This document shows positions 1 through 7,752 of a DNA stretch of 22,162 nucleotides, piece after piece. The stretch lies in contig RPFO01002055.1 in the NCBI GenBank assembly GCA_009746045.1, forward strand, positions 1 to 22,162, given 5' to 3'. Position numbers and translations under genes: made by a program. Positions within the stretch are counted from its first letter, which is position 1, and the number at the start of each line of letters is the position of its first letter. The stretch comes from Mesostigma viride. Taxonomy: Eukaryota > Streptophyta > Mesostigmatophyceae > Mesostigmatales > Mesostigmataceae. The notes below the pieces were generated by a model, which ran no database searches, had not been told where the DNA came from, and worked only from the letters and a program-made list of their open reading frames with translations.

Positions 1-49
1 GCACATACTTTCAAAGTTTTAACAGAGTCGACCAACCCCCCCAAAACCT

Positions 50-1157
50 TTATCCCTTTTGTATCTCCCATTGGTATTTGGCCTGATCGTATCTTCGGGC
101 CAGGGCGATGGCTTTTGCCTTCTTCGTCTCCTCCGAGTCCTCGATTGTGGGCTTATCGTCGGCAAAGCCCAACATATAGGGGCTTTCATGATTTTCGTCA
201 CTCTGCCTTCAAAGAGTTTGACAGCTTCTTCTAACTTCTCAACAATCGACTCCCCCTCACCCATCGACTTGAGTTCACTGATCCCATCTTTGAGCTCACG
301 TATTCTATTATTAACATCCAATAAATTCGTCAAATGATTCGATTTCGCGTCGATCAGAGCCAAGTCCGCCGTGTCGCCCCATCCCTTTTTGACTAGTGAC
401 TCTTTTATTTTATGCCATTCTTCTATTTTAACGTTCAATGTACTCCATGCGCTTTCATCCAGTGCTCCATCCCGTGCTCTATTATAAATGTCACTGATGT
501 ATTTCTGTATTCCTTCTGGAGTGGCGAGTGTGGAATTTACATAGGCGTCTCCCTCCTCTTTCATCTTTTTTAAGGCAGCAGCAGCAGTAGCAGCGGCGTC
601 GGCGGCATCGCCCTCCTCCTTTCCACCCCCTCCTCTTTTCCACCCCCCTCATTTCCCCCCTCATTTCCCACCTCCGTCGGAGACGTGGTTACAGTATCAG
701 TAGCAGCAGCGTCGGCGGCATCGCCCTCCTCCTTACCCTCCTCCTTACCCTCCTCCTTACCCTCCTCCTCCTCCTCCTTACCCTCCTCCTCCTCCTTACC
801 CTCCTCCTCCTCCCCCTCCTTACCCTCCTCCTCCTCCTTACCCTCCTCCTCCTCCTCCTCCTCCTCCTCCTCCTTACCCTCCTCCTCCTCGGCGTCGGGA
901 GCGTCGGCGTCGTCGTCCCAGTACAGCTCACCTGCTCCGTAGCCCGCGTGAACGTACGGGGGGTAGTAGTCCAGATCGTCGAACAGCGACCCCGTCCGCG
1001 CCTGGTGGACGCGCATCATAGGGACCAGCAGCTCGGACAGAGCGCGCGCCTTCTGCCTCCGCTGCTGCGGCGTGTCCTCGGGCGCGTCCATCGCCTTCTG
1101 GGCCAGTCGGTGCAGGGCTCGCACGCCCTCGTGTATCGCGCTCTTCTTCGGTCGCAT
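50..1157 (-). CDS. Acidic low-complexity protein with two apparent one-base frame breaks
   Basis: I recognise no family. The start ATG is at 1157-1155. The first 85 or so residues look globular and are followed by a long Glu/Lys/Gly tract of EEGKEE-type repeats, then an Ala/Asp-rich linker and a charged helical C-terminal part. The reading frame breaks twice. Near 626-630 the minus strand has a run of five G, while an almost identical neighbouring unit (643-648) has six. The downstream frame then continues through DAADAAAT, the same motif as upstream. A second break at the C4 run (plus 179-182) separates a good helical frame from another charged frame that ends at a TAA at 50-52. The unshifted alternative ends at 19 in an Arg-rich, unlikely tail. 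Both breaks need one extra base in a G/C run. It is probably one intact gene of about 368 codons mis-sequenced, but a decaying gene is possible. Confidence 0.6.
722..890. repeat. Purine/pyrimidine-biased triplet repeat encoding poly-Glu/Lys
   Basis: The plus strand is an almost pure pyrimidine tract built of CCT and TTACCC blocks; on the minus strand it reads as GAG/GAA-rich codons with AAG spacers inside the acidic protein. Length variation between blocks points to slippage. The three frames all stay open here, so the Arg-rich and Ser-rich alternative frames are shadows. Confidence 0.85.
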
Positions 1158-1181
1158 CCGTCTCTCTCTGCTAGACTGACA

Positions 1182-2114
1182 TTATTTTTGCGCCCCTGTA
1201 AGCCCCATCAGCCCGGCGGCCACCTTCGCCACCAAACGCGGGCTGACGCTGTTGCCCACCATCTTCAGGATCGAGTTCATGCTCACGCTCGCCTTCAGCC
1301 GCTCGATCCGCCCCTGCGGGATCCCCTGCAAACGAAACGCCTCCTCCTCGGTGAGCGTGCGCAGCCCCCGCGGGTCGCGGATGTAGATCCTGGCCCCCTT
1401 GTTGGCGCCCTGGGACGCGCGCTGGGTCGGCGCCACCATGTCCTTCCTGGGCTCGAAGCTGTAATTGGCCGACAGGAACTGCCCCTGGCGCGAGCCCTTG
1501 AGCACCTTGTGCATCCGGCTGCCGGGTTTCAGGTAGTACCGCGCCGGGGCCGTCTGCTTGAAGTCGAAGCTGTCCGTGCGGCCCACCTCGGGCGGGGGGA
1601 AGCTGCCGGGGATCATCTTCTTGCTGGCCACGATGAACACCCTCTTGCGCTTCTGCCGCAGCCCCGCGTGCAGGTGCGTGCTCAGCACCTGGTGCGCCAC
1701 GTAATACCCGTGCTTGCGGAGGTTGTGCACGATCCGCTTGAACACGGGGAACCGCTGGATGGCCGGCACGTTCTCCAGGATGACGTACCGGGGGTCAGAC
1801 TTCTCGATGAATCGGAATATGTGGCGGATGCCCCTCGTCCGTACGTCGCGCATCCCGTGCTGCAGCCCGGCGGCGCTGAACGCCTGACAGGGGAAACCGG
1901 CCGTGAGGATGTCAGCCTTGGGGATGGTCTCGTCGGGCACGTTCTCTATTTTGTCGCAAATCGGGGCCACGTCGTTCAGGATCTCGTACACCTTGCAAGC
2001 CGTCGGGTTCATCTCCACGGCCATCACCGTGCGGACGTCGAGGACCTTCTTGAGGCCCAAAGAGAAGCCGCCCAGGCCCGCGAACAGGTCGATGTGACGC
2101 CATACCCTCACCAT
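1182..2114 (-). CDS. C5 cytosine-specific DNA methyltransferase
   Basis: This 310-residue protein transfers a methyl group from S-adenosylmethionine to carbon 5 of cytosine in DNA. The start is the ATG at 2114-2112, which places motif I (DLFAGLGGFSLGL) about nine residues in, as is usual; an upstream extension to 2195 would run into the divergent gene. Motif IV with the catalytic cysteine is GFPCQAFSAAG, motif VI is ENV, motif VIII is QKRKRVFIV, and motifs IX and X are FRLQGIP and KMVGNSVSPRLVA. The set is complete and ordered, so the enzyme should be active. The region between motifs VIII and IX is short and its target sequence cannot be predicted. Viral C5 methyltransferases are often paired with a restriction endonuclease; the divergent neighbour at 2138 is unknown and shows no clear nuclease motif. 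Confidence 0.95.
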   Translation of the reverse strand: MVRVWRHIDLFAGLGGFSLGLKKVLDVRTVMAVEMNPTACKVYEILNDVAPICDKIENVPDETIPKADILTAGFPCQAFSAAGLQHGMRDVRTRGIRHIFRFIEKSDPRYVILENVPAIQRFPVFKRIVHNLRKHGYYVAHQVLSTHLHAGLRQKRKRVFIVASKKMIPGSFPPPEVGRTDSFDFKQTAPARYYLKPGSRMHKVLKGSRQGQFLSANYSFEPRKDMVAPTQRASQGANKGARIYIRDPRGLRTLTEEEAFRLQGIPQGRIERLKASVSMNSILKMVGNSVSPRLVAKVAAGLMGLTGAQK

Positions 2115-2137
2115 CTTTGCATATACGCACACACAAA
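2115..2137. promoter_or_regulatory. 23-bp divergent intergenic promoter region
   Basis: Only 23 bp separate the start codons of the methyltransferase (minus) and the unknown gene at 2138 (plus). The stretch contains an AT-rich core (GCATATA) in a GC-rich setting, so core promoter elements must overlap each other or the coding regions. Confidence 0.4.
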
Positions 2138-2830
2138 ATGCTCGTGAACACGGACGACCTGCCCGAGTACGTGTGGCCGCACGCGCCGCCGCCAAGGGGG
2201 AGGAACGACACCCCGTCCTTGTCCGCGCTCCTTTCCCTGGCCGCGGACGGCGCGGCCCCCGAGGACGACCGTCCCATCACCCTCGACGAGTACTGCGCCC
2301 TGCACGCCGCCCTGCTGAGGAGGGTCAGGGCGTCCGAATGGTTCCGGCTCTACGTGGACGGCGTGAGCCGGCGCGACCAGTCCGCGAGTCTGTGGACGGC
2401 GCCGAGCCCCGACCGGGAGATGGCATCCCACCTGGCCGAGTGTCTGAACGGCAAAACGCGGGACGGCCTCGTCGAGGTGGAGGAGCTCTTCCGCGGCGTG
2501 CTGGCGGTGGCCGCGCCCGAGACCTTCCTGCTCGCCCTGGGGCGCATGGAGGGGAGGCCGGAGCGGGCCAAGGTCGTGTTCGTGCACGCGTCGGACGGGA
2601 GGGCGATCGGCGGGGCGGACCTGCTGCAGATGGCGTGCATCGCCGCGCCCCAGGGGGCGCAGGTCGTGGACGTGCACGGCGACCACTTCGCCGCCGACAC
2701 GATCCTGGTGCCCACCGCGTACATGCACGTGGTCCGGCTGATCAAGGACAGATTGAAGTTGGGGTGGGGGGATACGCCCAATAACCCCGATAGCCCCGCC
2801 CGCCACCCCCCAGAAAAAACACGCTTATAA
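2138..2830 (+). CDS. Unknown protein, divergent to the methyltransferase
   Basis: I do not recognise this 230-residue protein. The start is the ATG at 2138, preceded by an A-rich stretch; an in-frame upstream ATG at 2117 would sit directly against the divergent start and is less likely. The protein is mostly helical in appearance, with an ordered C-terminal half that alternates hydrophobic strands (AKVVFVHASDG, QVVDVHGDHF) and ends in a short Pro-rich tail. No signal peptide or membrane segment is visible. A G6 run at 2766-2771 lies just before the tail, so the C-terminus may be mis-framed; with one more G the protein would stop a few codons later. Sharing a 23-bp divergent spacer with the methyltransferase suggests co-expression, and a role in the same system is possible but unproven. 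Confidence 0.7.
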   Translation: MLVNTDDLPEYVWPHAPPPRGRNDTPSLSALLSLAADGAAPEDDRPITLDEYCALHAALLRRVRASEWFRLYVDGVSRRDQSASLWTAPSPDREMASHLAECLNGKTRDGLVEVEELFRGVLAVAAPETFLLALGRMEGRPERAKVVFVHASDGRAIGGADLLQMACIAAPQGAQVVDVHGDHFAADTILVPTAYMHVVRLIKDRLKLGWGDTPNNPDSPARHPPEKTRL

Positions 2831-3101
2831 GGGGAAAAAAACGATGGATTGCCATCGCCTGCGGGCGGAGGGATCGCGTGGAGTGGCTACCCTTGACTGG
2901 GAAGATGACAGAACCGCGGACCCGAGGCTCGCAGCTGACGGGGCGGACAGGCGTGGAGTCGCTACCCTTGACTGGGAAGATGACCGAGAAACGCGGGTTC
3001 GAACCACCACACCTTTTTATTTTTTGTTTCTTTCCTCCCACGGTGGAGTAAACAGCTAACTGGAAATATAATATGACCCTTTATTGTCTGAGAGACTCGA
3101 T
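2831..3101. other. Gene-poor gap
   Basis: No convincing coding sequence lies between 2831 and 3101. The gap holds a 34-bp direct repeat pair (2876-2909 and 2951-2984), a sequence resembling a tRNA T-loop near 2992-3004 that does not fold as a T-arm, a T-rich stretch at about 3015-3030, and an AT-rich TATA-like stretch (AAATATAATATG) at about 3064-3074 that probably serves the gene at 3102. Confidence 0.55.
2876..2984. repeat. 34-bp direct repeat pair
   Basis: Two copies at 2876-2909 and 2951-2984 start GCGTGGAGT and end GGGAAGATGAC; they differ at one position and begin 75 bp apart with 41 bp between. They lie outside genes. Their function is unknown; a paired regulator site or the residue of a duplication are both possible. 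Confidence 0.75.
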
Positions 3102-3410
3102 ATGTTGAGACGCCGCTGCGGGTTCGCTTACACGAGTTCTGGTATCCCTTGCAGGCGGTGGACGACGGGGGGCTTTTGCTCGCTGCACCGTAGGCAGGCG
3201 GCTCAGCCGTACGACCGCCCGTACCTCCGCCGCCCTCCCGCTCCGCCGTACCGCCCGTACCATCCGTACTACTACCCGTACATGCTGCACTGGTCCGCCC
3301 CGCACATCTCCCCCAACCACGTGACCGTCACCCACGTGTACGAACCCAAGACGGACGAGAATGCCAATGTCGGGAGGGGGGTGCGCGCTCTTCCCGAGGG
3401 GTGCGGATAG
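3102..3410 (+). CDS. Small zinc-knuckle protein with Pro/Tyr-rich linker
   Basis: The ATG at 3102 is chosen because it follows a TATA-like stretch by about 30 bp; the earlier in-frame codon at 3084 is TTG. The N-terminus has a Cys-x10-Cys-x8-Cys-x2-His pattern (C6, C17, C26, H29, with SGIPCRRW and GFCSLH), the general form of short zinc-binding motifs common in NCLDV proteins. A Pro/Tyr/Arg-rich linker follows. As written the frame stops at TAG 3408-3410 (102 residues). One extra G in the G6 run at 3376-3381 would move it into a frame that stays open to TAA 3602-3604. Both ends are therefore possible. A role in nucleic-acid or protein binding is inference from the motif only. Confidence 0.6.
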   Translation: MLRRRCGFAYTSSGIPCRRWTTGGFCSLHRRQAAQPYDRPYLRRPPAPPYRPYHPYYYPYMLHWSAPHISPNHVTVTHVYEPKTDENANVGRGVRALPEGCG

Positions 3411-3603
3411 CGGCCCTGGGGGGCGCCGGGTGTACGGTGGCGCCGCCCCCCTCCCCCTACCCCTGCCAGCTCCGCTGGCAGCCTACCCGATGGAGACGTG
3501 GCGGCAGGGGAGCTCGTAGGGGGCGAGGGGGGGAAGGGGAAGGTGAAAGGGACGTGGGGGACCCCCGCCCCCCGCCGCCCCTTCCGCGCCCTTCCGCGGG
3601 GTA
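3411..3603 (+). other. Possible C-terminal extension or GC-rich spacer
   Basis: This stretch has no independent start that I trust. It contains very long G and C runs and an open plus-strand frame (3401-3604) rich in Arg, Gly, Pro and Glu. It could be the tail of the zinc-knuckle gene if a base is missing at 3376-3381, or non-coding spacer. Confidence 0.3.
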
Positions 3604-3773
3604 ATGACAAAGACGAAACGCCCCCAGGCGCCTTGAGCCAGTACCGCGTGTGGGCGCCCCTGAAGCGCGTGTACAGGGCGCGCAGGGCGGTGCCTGCAAA
3701 GGCGCGCAAGGGCCACGCCGCCCGCCAGTGCGCGTTCATGGCATCCGCCGAGGACCCGGGCTACGTCTTCTGA
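3604..3773 (+). CDS. Possible small basic protein
   Basis: This is a tentative gene. An ATG at 3604 overlaps the TAA stop of the preceding frame (TAATG arrangement). Its frame closes quickly at 3634-3636 unless the C5 run at 3621-3625 carries one more base, in which case a strongly basic protein of about 56 residues runs to TGA 3771-3773. That downstream frame is rich in Arg/Lys/Ala (VYRARRAVPAKARKG) and looks coding. It overlaps the cysteine desulfurase stop by 13 bp in a convergent arrangement. Without the extra base the same frame is open back to the TAG at 3408, with only a GTG at 3498 as start. Its function is unknown. Confidence 0.35.
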
Positions 3774-4953
3774 AACCGCCGCAGGCACGAAAGAAGGTAA
3801 TCCACGTCCTGCTGCGTAGTGTACGCCGAAAGTCCCAAGCGCACCGTGCCGCGCGCCGTCTCCTCGGGCACGCCGACCGCACGCAGCACGCGGCTCCGCT
3901 TCATCTTCGAGCAGGCGCTGCCCACGTTCGCGCAGATCCCGCAGCGGGAGAGCCACTCCACCATCGCGCGACCGTCCGTGCCCGGAAGCGCGAAACTGAC
4001 CAGGTTGGCCATCCTACGCCCCGGGTCGGCCGGCCCGTTGAAGGAAGCCCCCAGCCCCCCAGCCCCTCCCGCAGCCTGGCGGCGTACTCGGCCGTCCTAC
4101 GCCACCGGGCGCGCCCCGCCCGGCTCATGTTGATGGACGCCGCTTGCGCCAGGCTCGCGATCAGGGGCGGGCTCTCCGTCCCCGGCCGCACGCCGCGCTC
4201 CTGTCCGCCCCCGTGCATCAGCGGGACCACCGAGTCCGCCCCCGCGCGCACCACGAGCGCGCCCACGCCCTTCACCCCGTGGATCTTGTGTCCCGAAACC
4301 GTAAAGCTGTCCATGAACCGCTGGTCCTTACCCAGCGGCGCCTTGCCCGCCACCTGTGTCGTGTCCGCGTGGATGTGCACGCCCTTGCCCACCGCCCTGC
4401 GTATCGCCCCCATGTCCTGCACCGTCCCTATCTCGTTGTTCGCGTAAATGACCGATACCAGCTTGATGCGTCCGCCCCACTTCTTGACCGCCTCGCGCAG
4501 GCTGTCCATCCGCACGAAGCCCTCGCGGTCGACCGGCAGCTGGACCACCTTCACGCCGCCGCGGGAGGCCTTGCGCACGTGCAGCAGCGGCTGGAGCACG
4601 CTCGGGTGCTCAACCTTCGTGGTAAGAACCACGCCCCGCCCCCGCGCGCGCTCCAGCACGCTGTGGATGATGATGTTGTTGGACTCGGTCGCGCCCCCCG
4701 TGAAAATCACGTCGCCCGGACGCACGCCCAGGTGTCGTGCCAGGGTGCGGCGGGAGTCCTCCACCACGTCGTGGGACTCCCTGCCCGCCTTGTGCGAGCT
4801 TGACGCGTTGCCGTAGAGTGTCGCGGCCGTTGCGCCGAGTGCGCGGGCCACCTGGGGGTGCGGCCGTGTCGTGCTGTTGTTGTCAAAATAGACAAGCGCA
4901 TGCGCACTCCTTCGTCTCGCTGTCGTGCTGTTCGCTGTCGTGCCTGCCGCCAT
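3761..4953 (-). CDS. NifS-like cysteine desulfurase, one frame break
   Basis: This is a PLP-dependent class V aminotransferase-fold enzyme that removes sulfur from cysteine to a persulfide. The N-terminal YFDNNSTT block, GGATESNN, KVEHPSV, HADTTQVAGK, the PLP-lysine block SGHKIHGVKG and GGGQERGVRPGTE are in one frame (to about 4050). The remaining family blocks, including the catalytic-cysteine loop (VGSACSK) and the C-terminal RLGLSAYTT, are in another frame ending at TAG 3763-3761. The switch lies at the C5/C6 runs 4048-4060, and one extra base there joins the two frames. All catalytic blocks are present, so the enzyme is probably intact. The only ATG upstream is at 4953, which overlaps the preceding lipase-like gene by 71 bp. 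NifS-like genes occur in asfarviruses (for example African swine fever virus QP383R); no ISC scaffold gene is visible here. Confidence 0.88.
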
Positions 4954-5638
4954 CGCCGCTCGTGTCGCTACTACCGTGCGTGATATTGTTCGCGAGGGCG
5001 GACACGTACCACGCCATACAATCTCCCGCGCATCGCGGGCAGCCGCGCGCCCGGACCGTCACCCTGTCGCCGAAGTGGCCCTCCTCCTCCTCCCCTTTGG
5101 AGGGCACCACGCGCGTAAGGGACAGGGTCCCACGCAGCGTGTCCGCCCCCGCCGCGTCCGTCACCGCCGGCTGGCTGAACGTGACGACCTCGCCCACGTC
5201 CGTCTGCCGCCGCGTCAGGAGGCTGCCCGCTATCACGCCCACCGCCCCCCCGTTGCCGCCGCCCGTGATGTCCATGTGCCAGCCGCCGCCCCGCTTGACC
5301 ATGCTCGGGTGCGTCAGGAGGTGCTCGCACAGGGAGCGCGCGCTCGCGAGGTACCCCCTGTGGAAGCGCACGCCCAACGAGGCCTCCATCACCATCTCCG
5401 AGTCGGCGCTCGGGTCAGCCCCCGAGAACCCGTGGCCGCCCGACCCCCCGACGACCAGCACCTGGCGCCTGCTCTCCGGGTAGTTCAGCAGGAAGGCCTT
5501 GCCGCCGCCCGTCCAGCGCACCTGCCGGTTCATGCGCCTCACGAACGATCGGCGCCCGCCGGGGAGGGACGGGATGATGGCCGCGAGTCCCGCGTACTCC
5601 AGTATGCGTTCCGTCGCCATTTGTTTTGTGAGCGTCAT
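4883..5638 (-). CDS. Class 3 lipase-like protein lacking the nucleophile serine
   Basis: The fold assignment rests on an ordered match to class 3 (alpha/beta hydrolase) lipases: a strand and loop (VLVVGGSGG), a conserved RFHRGYL block (residues 91-97), the nucleophile-elbow region at 124-131, then VVTFSQPAV (141-149), equivalent to the family TFG-PRV block. Where active lipases read G-H-S-x-G-G this protein reads GGGNGG, so Gly128 replaces the catalytic Ser. It may be a pseudoenzyme or use other chemistry. A cysteine-rich segment (CPRCAGDC, 200-207) and a Ser/Asp/His-rich tail ending CACACLF follow. The start is set at 5638, 23 bp from the divergent gene at 5662; the ATG at 5620 is an alternative. 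The 251-residue length is short for an extracellular lipase and no signal peptide is seen. Confidence 0.55.
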   Translation of the reverse strand: MTLTKQMATERILEYAGLAAIIPSLPGGRRSFVRRMNRQVRWTGGGKAFLLNYPESRRQVLVVGGSGGHGFSGADPSADSEMVMEASLGVRFHRGYLASARSLCEHLLTHPSMVKRGGGWHMDITGGGNGGAVGVIAGSLLTRRQTDVGEVVTFSQPAVTDAAGADTLRGTLSLTRVVPSKGEEEEGHFGDRVTVRARGCPRCAGDCMAWYVSALANNITHGSSDTSGDGGRHDSEQHDSETKECACACLF

Positions 5639-5661
5639 AGTAGACGAAGAAATACGCCCCG

Positions 5662-5979
5662 ATGGCGGCCTGGTACGAGGACATGCTGCAGACCCGACCC
5701 CACGCCCCGGCCCCGCCCACCTTCCGCGCATCGACGGACTCGGGCCTCAAGACCGTGAGCGTGCGCCACACGACCGCGCAGCCCGTCAACGTGCCGAAGG
5801 TCAACAAGCAGGACGTGCCCGACGGGGGGCTGCGGCGGAAGTACCGGCAATACGTGGACGCCACGTACAGCACGGACCAGCGCAGGGTGCGTCTAGAGGC
5901 GCTCAAGGATAATCTGAGGGACTACAGTAAGGACGACGACGACGGGCAATGGAGCATGGATGGAGTCTCGCCGCCCTGA
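5662..5979 (+). CDS. Unknown small protein
   Basis: I do not recognise this 105-residue protein. The ATG at 5662 follows an A-rich stretch, 23 bp from the divergent lipase-like start. The N-terminal half is Pro/Thr-rich and probably extended; the C-terminal half is charged and helical (RRVRLEALKDNLRDYSK) with an Asp run. It overlaps the next gene by 31 bp, which suggests co-transcription of 5662-7410. Confidence 0.65.
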   Translation: MAAWYEDMLQTRPHAPAPPTFRASTDSGLKTVSVRHTTAQPVNVPKVNKQDVPDGGLRRKYRQYVDATYSTDQRRVRLEALKDNLRDYSKDDDDGQWSMDGVSPP

Positions 5980-6728
5980 AACGGTCGTTCTGGTCGGCGT
6001 GGGAGTCGGCCTGCTCCTACCTGCTCCTGTCAATGGGCGCGGTGCGCGGGTGGCACGCGCGGCTGAAGCGGAAACCCGAGGCGGAATCCGAGTACTACAA
6101 AATCCAGGACGCCCGCATCAGCCACGAGGGAGGGGACAGGGACTTCACCGAGGCGCTCGTGGAGGCCGTGCGGCGGGAGGGAGGCGGCCTCGACATGCCC
6201 GCGGCCCAGCTGCTCGCGAACACGAACGCCGAGGAGTACGTGGCGCCCCTGGCCAAGCCGTGTCTCGTCGTGCAGTACAGACACGCAGGGAGGGACCTGG
6301 CCGTTACGTACAACCTGAAGCTGTCCCAGAAAAACGTGCGCTTCCCGCCTATAAAGCTCCCGGCAGTAGACGGGGCGGAGGCCGAGCCCAAGACCCACAA
6401 GATCCTGTCGGCCTCGTTGGGCGCGTGGTATCCGTCCCCGGACAACGCGGACGTAACCGAAGGCCTGCGCAAACTATTGGGCGAAGACGACGACTTCTAC
6501 GCGGGGGCAGGCATCCCCCAGTTCATCTGGTGCATCCTCCGGTTTCTGGCGCTCTCGGGCAAGCAGCAGCCCGCGGACCGGCCGCAGTTTCTGCGGGTCA
6601 TCTACGGCGACGGGCGCACGCTCATCTTCCACCCAGCCACGGACGGCTGCATCGTCTACAGCGGCGTGTGCCAGACCAAGGTGTTGAAGCCGCAGGTCGT
6701 CAAGGGACGCTATGGAGACTGCGGATGA
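5949..6728 (+). CDS. Unknown protein with short N-terminal hydrophobic segment
   Basis: This 259-residue protein is unrecognised. The ATG at 5949 lies inside the end of the preceding gene. Near the N-terminus a short hydrophobic stretch (ACSYLLLSMGAV, about residues 20-31) is followed by basic residues; it is borderline for a membrane anchor. The rest mixes helices and strands, with conserved-looking blocks such as KPCLVVQYRHAGRDL and IPQFIWCILRFLALSG. It overlaps the start of the VLTF-2-like gene by 17 bp, so the three genes 5662-7410 are probably one transcription unit or are tightly packed. No enzymatic motif is visible. Confidence 0.7.
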   Translation: MEHGWSLAALKRSFWSAWESACSYLLLSMGAVRGWHARLKRKPEAESEYYKIQDARISHEGGDRDFTEALVEAVRREGGGLDMPAAQLLANTNAEEYVAPLAKPCLVVQYRHAGRDLAVTYNLKLSQKNVRFPPIKLPAVDGAEAEPKTHKILSASLGAWYPSPDNADVTEGLRKLLGEDDDFYAGAGIPQFIWCILRFLALSGKQQPADRPQFLRVIYGDGRTLIFHPATDGCIVYSGVCQTKVLKPQVVKGRYGDCG

Positions 6729-7410
6729 GCTGCCGCCGCCGACCCCGCAGGTGCCGCCGGTGACGCGCGCGCTGCTGAAAATGATGGCCGACGGCGCCAA
6801 GTGGCCCACGTCCACCCCCCTCTGCTGCTGGTGGTGTTGCCACCCCTTTGACGGCGTCCCCTTCCCTCTCCCCACCAGGATGACGAGGCACGACACCGCC
6901 TTCTGCGTGACGGGGTGCTTCTGCTCGCCCAACTGCGCCAAGGCGTACAACCTGAAGGAGGGAGGCGCCTGCAGGGACCTGCGCAACCACTACCTCTTCA
7001 TCATGGCGCAGAGGCTGTGGCGGGCCGAGTCGAGGCCCTCCTCCTTCCCTGGCGTCATCGCCGCCCCTCCGAGGCAATGTCTCAAGATGTTCGGCGGGCA
7101 CATGGACGTGGACGAGTTCAGGAGCAGTTCCGCGCGCGGAGAAGTGCACATGCTGGCGGAACCGCCCTTCGCGATGGAGTACGCCACTCAGGTGGACTGC
7201 GTCACCACCATTTCTAGCAAGAACGCGGGGGCGAGGGACGGGGGCAAGGCGGCGGGCGAAGACTTGCCCGTGTGCTTGTCCAGGAAGCGCCCCCCGCAGG
7301 CGCCCAAGGAGGAGGCGTCCGGTCTAGCCATGAAGAGAGCCAGGCCGGCTGTCAACAAGGCCTGTTCGCTGGACAAGTTTGTGAACGTGATTAATAATAA
7401 GAAAAAGTAG
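6712..7410 (+). CDS. A1L/VLTF-2-like late transcription factor
   Basis: This 232-residue protein carries the hallmark zinc-binding core of the NCLDV VLTF-2 (poxvirus A1L) family: PLCCWWCCHPF at residues 36-46 and FCVTGCFCSPNCAKAYN at 64-80, with a Pro-rich spacer between. The second block resembles FCS/MYM-type zinc fingers. Family members activate viral late transcription in the infected cell, together with the viral or host polymerase depending on lineage. The N-terminus is Pro-rich and the C-terminal 60 residues are basic (KRPPQAPKEEASG to INNKKK), which fits nuclear or nucleoprotein localisation. The start ATG at 6712 overlaps the previous gene by 17 bp. This is one of the strongest markers that the window is an NCLDV genome. 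Confidence 0.88.
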   Translation: METADELPPPTPQVPPVTRALLKMMADGAKWPTSTPLCCWWCCHPFDGVPFPLPTRMTRHDTAFCVTGCFCSPNCAKAYNLKEGGACRDLRNHYLFIMAQRLWRAESRPSSFPGVIAAPPRQCLKMFGGHMDVDEFRSSSARGEVHMLAEPPFAMEYATQVDCVTTISSKNAGARDGGKAAGEDLPVCLSRKRPPQAPKEEASGLAMKRARPAVNKACSLDKFVNVINNKKK

Positions 7411-7411
7411 C

Positions 7412-7699
7412 CTACACGCATGACGTGACGTGATCATCTCCATACCCAGGATTCACACCCGTGACCAACACGTCACCGTAGATCGCGCGGCGGAAGGCGA
7501 AACTCGCCAGCACGTTGATGGGGTGGCCCTTGGACGCCGCGAACGGGTCGTACTCGGCCACCGCCCCGCAGTCGCAATGGCCCACGGGGACGGCCAGAGA
7601 AGTGCCCGTCACGATCCTGCGCGTGGCGGACACTTCGCGCAAGGGCACGCGCGCCTTGGTGACCTCTAGGCTGTCGGCGGGGATCACGAGGACGTCCAT
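7412..7699 (-). CDS. Unknown small protein
   Basis: This is a 95-residue protein on the minus strand, convergent with the VLTF-2-like gene and separated from it by one base. The start ATG at 7699 gives MDVLVIPADSLEV; the product is rich in Val and Ala and likely a small beta-rich fold (LAVPVGHCDCGAVAEYDPF). The HCDC residues could bind metal, but the full set of ligands is not evident. No family is recognised. The next start on the other strand (7753) is 53 bp away, leaving room for a divergent promoter. Confidence 0.55.
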   Translation of the reverse strand: MDVLVIPADSLEVTKARVPLREVSATRRIVTGTSLAVPVGHCDCGAVAEYDPFAASKGHPINVLASFAFRRAIYGDVLVTGVNPGYGDDHVTSCV

Positions 7700-7752
7700 T
7701 CGTCGTCTGCCAAAAATGTCAATAGCTATGTAGAGAGGCGAGCCTTTTAAAC

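Noticed and set aside
689-931. Arg-rich and Ser-rich proteins in the triplet tract
   Set aside because: They are alternative-frame readings of the repeat and lack start context or continuation.
948-2147. Long plus-strand open frame opposite the methyltransferase
   Set aside because: It is the mirror of a clear C5 methyltransferase gene, with His/Arg/Leu-rich composition typical of a GC-rich shadow frame.
2950-3010. Possible tRNA because of GGTTCGAACC and a following T-rich run
   Set aside because: Neither strand gives a T-stem of more than four pairs with a matching acceptor stem or D-arm; the preceding sequence is the 34-bp repeat.
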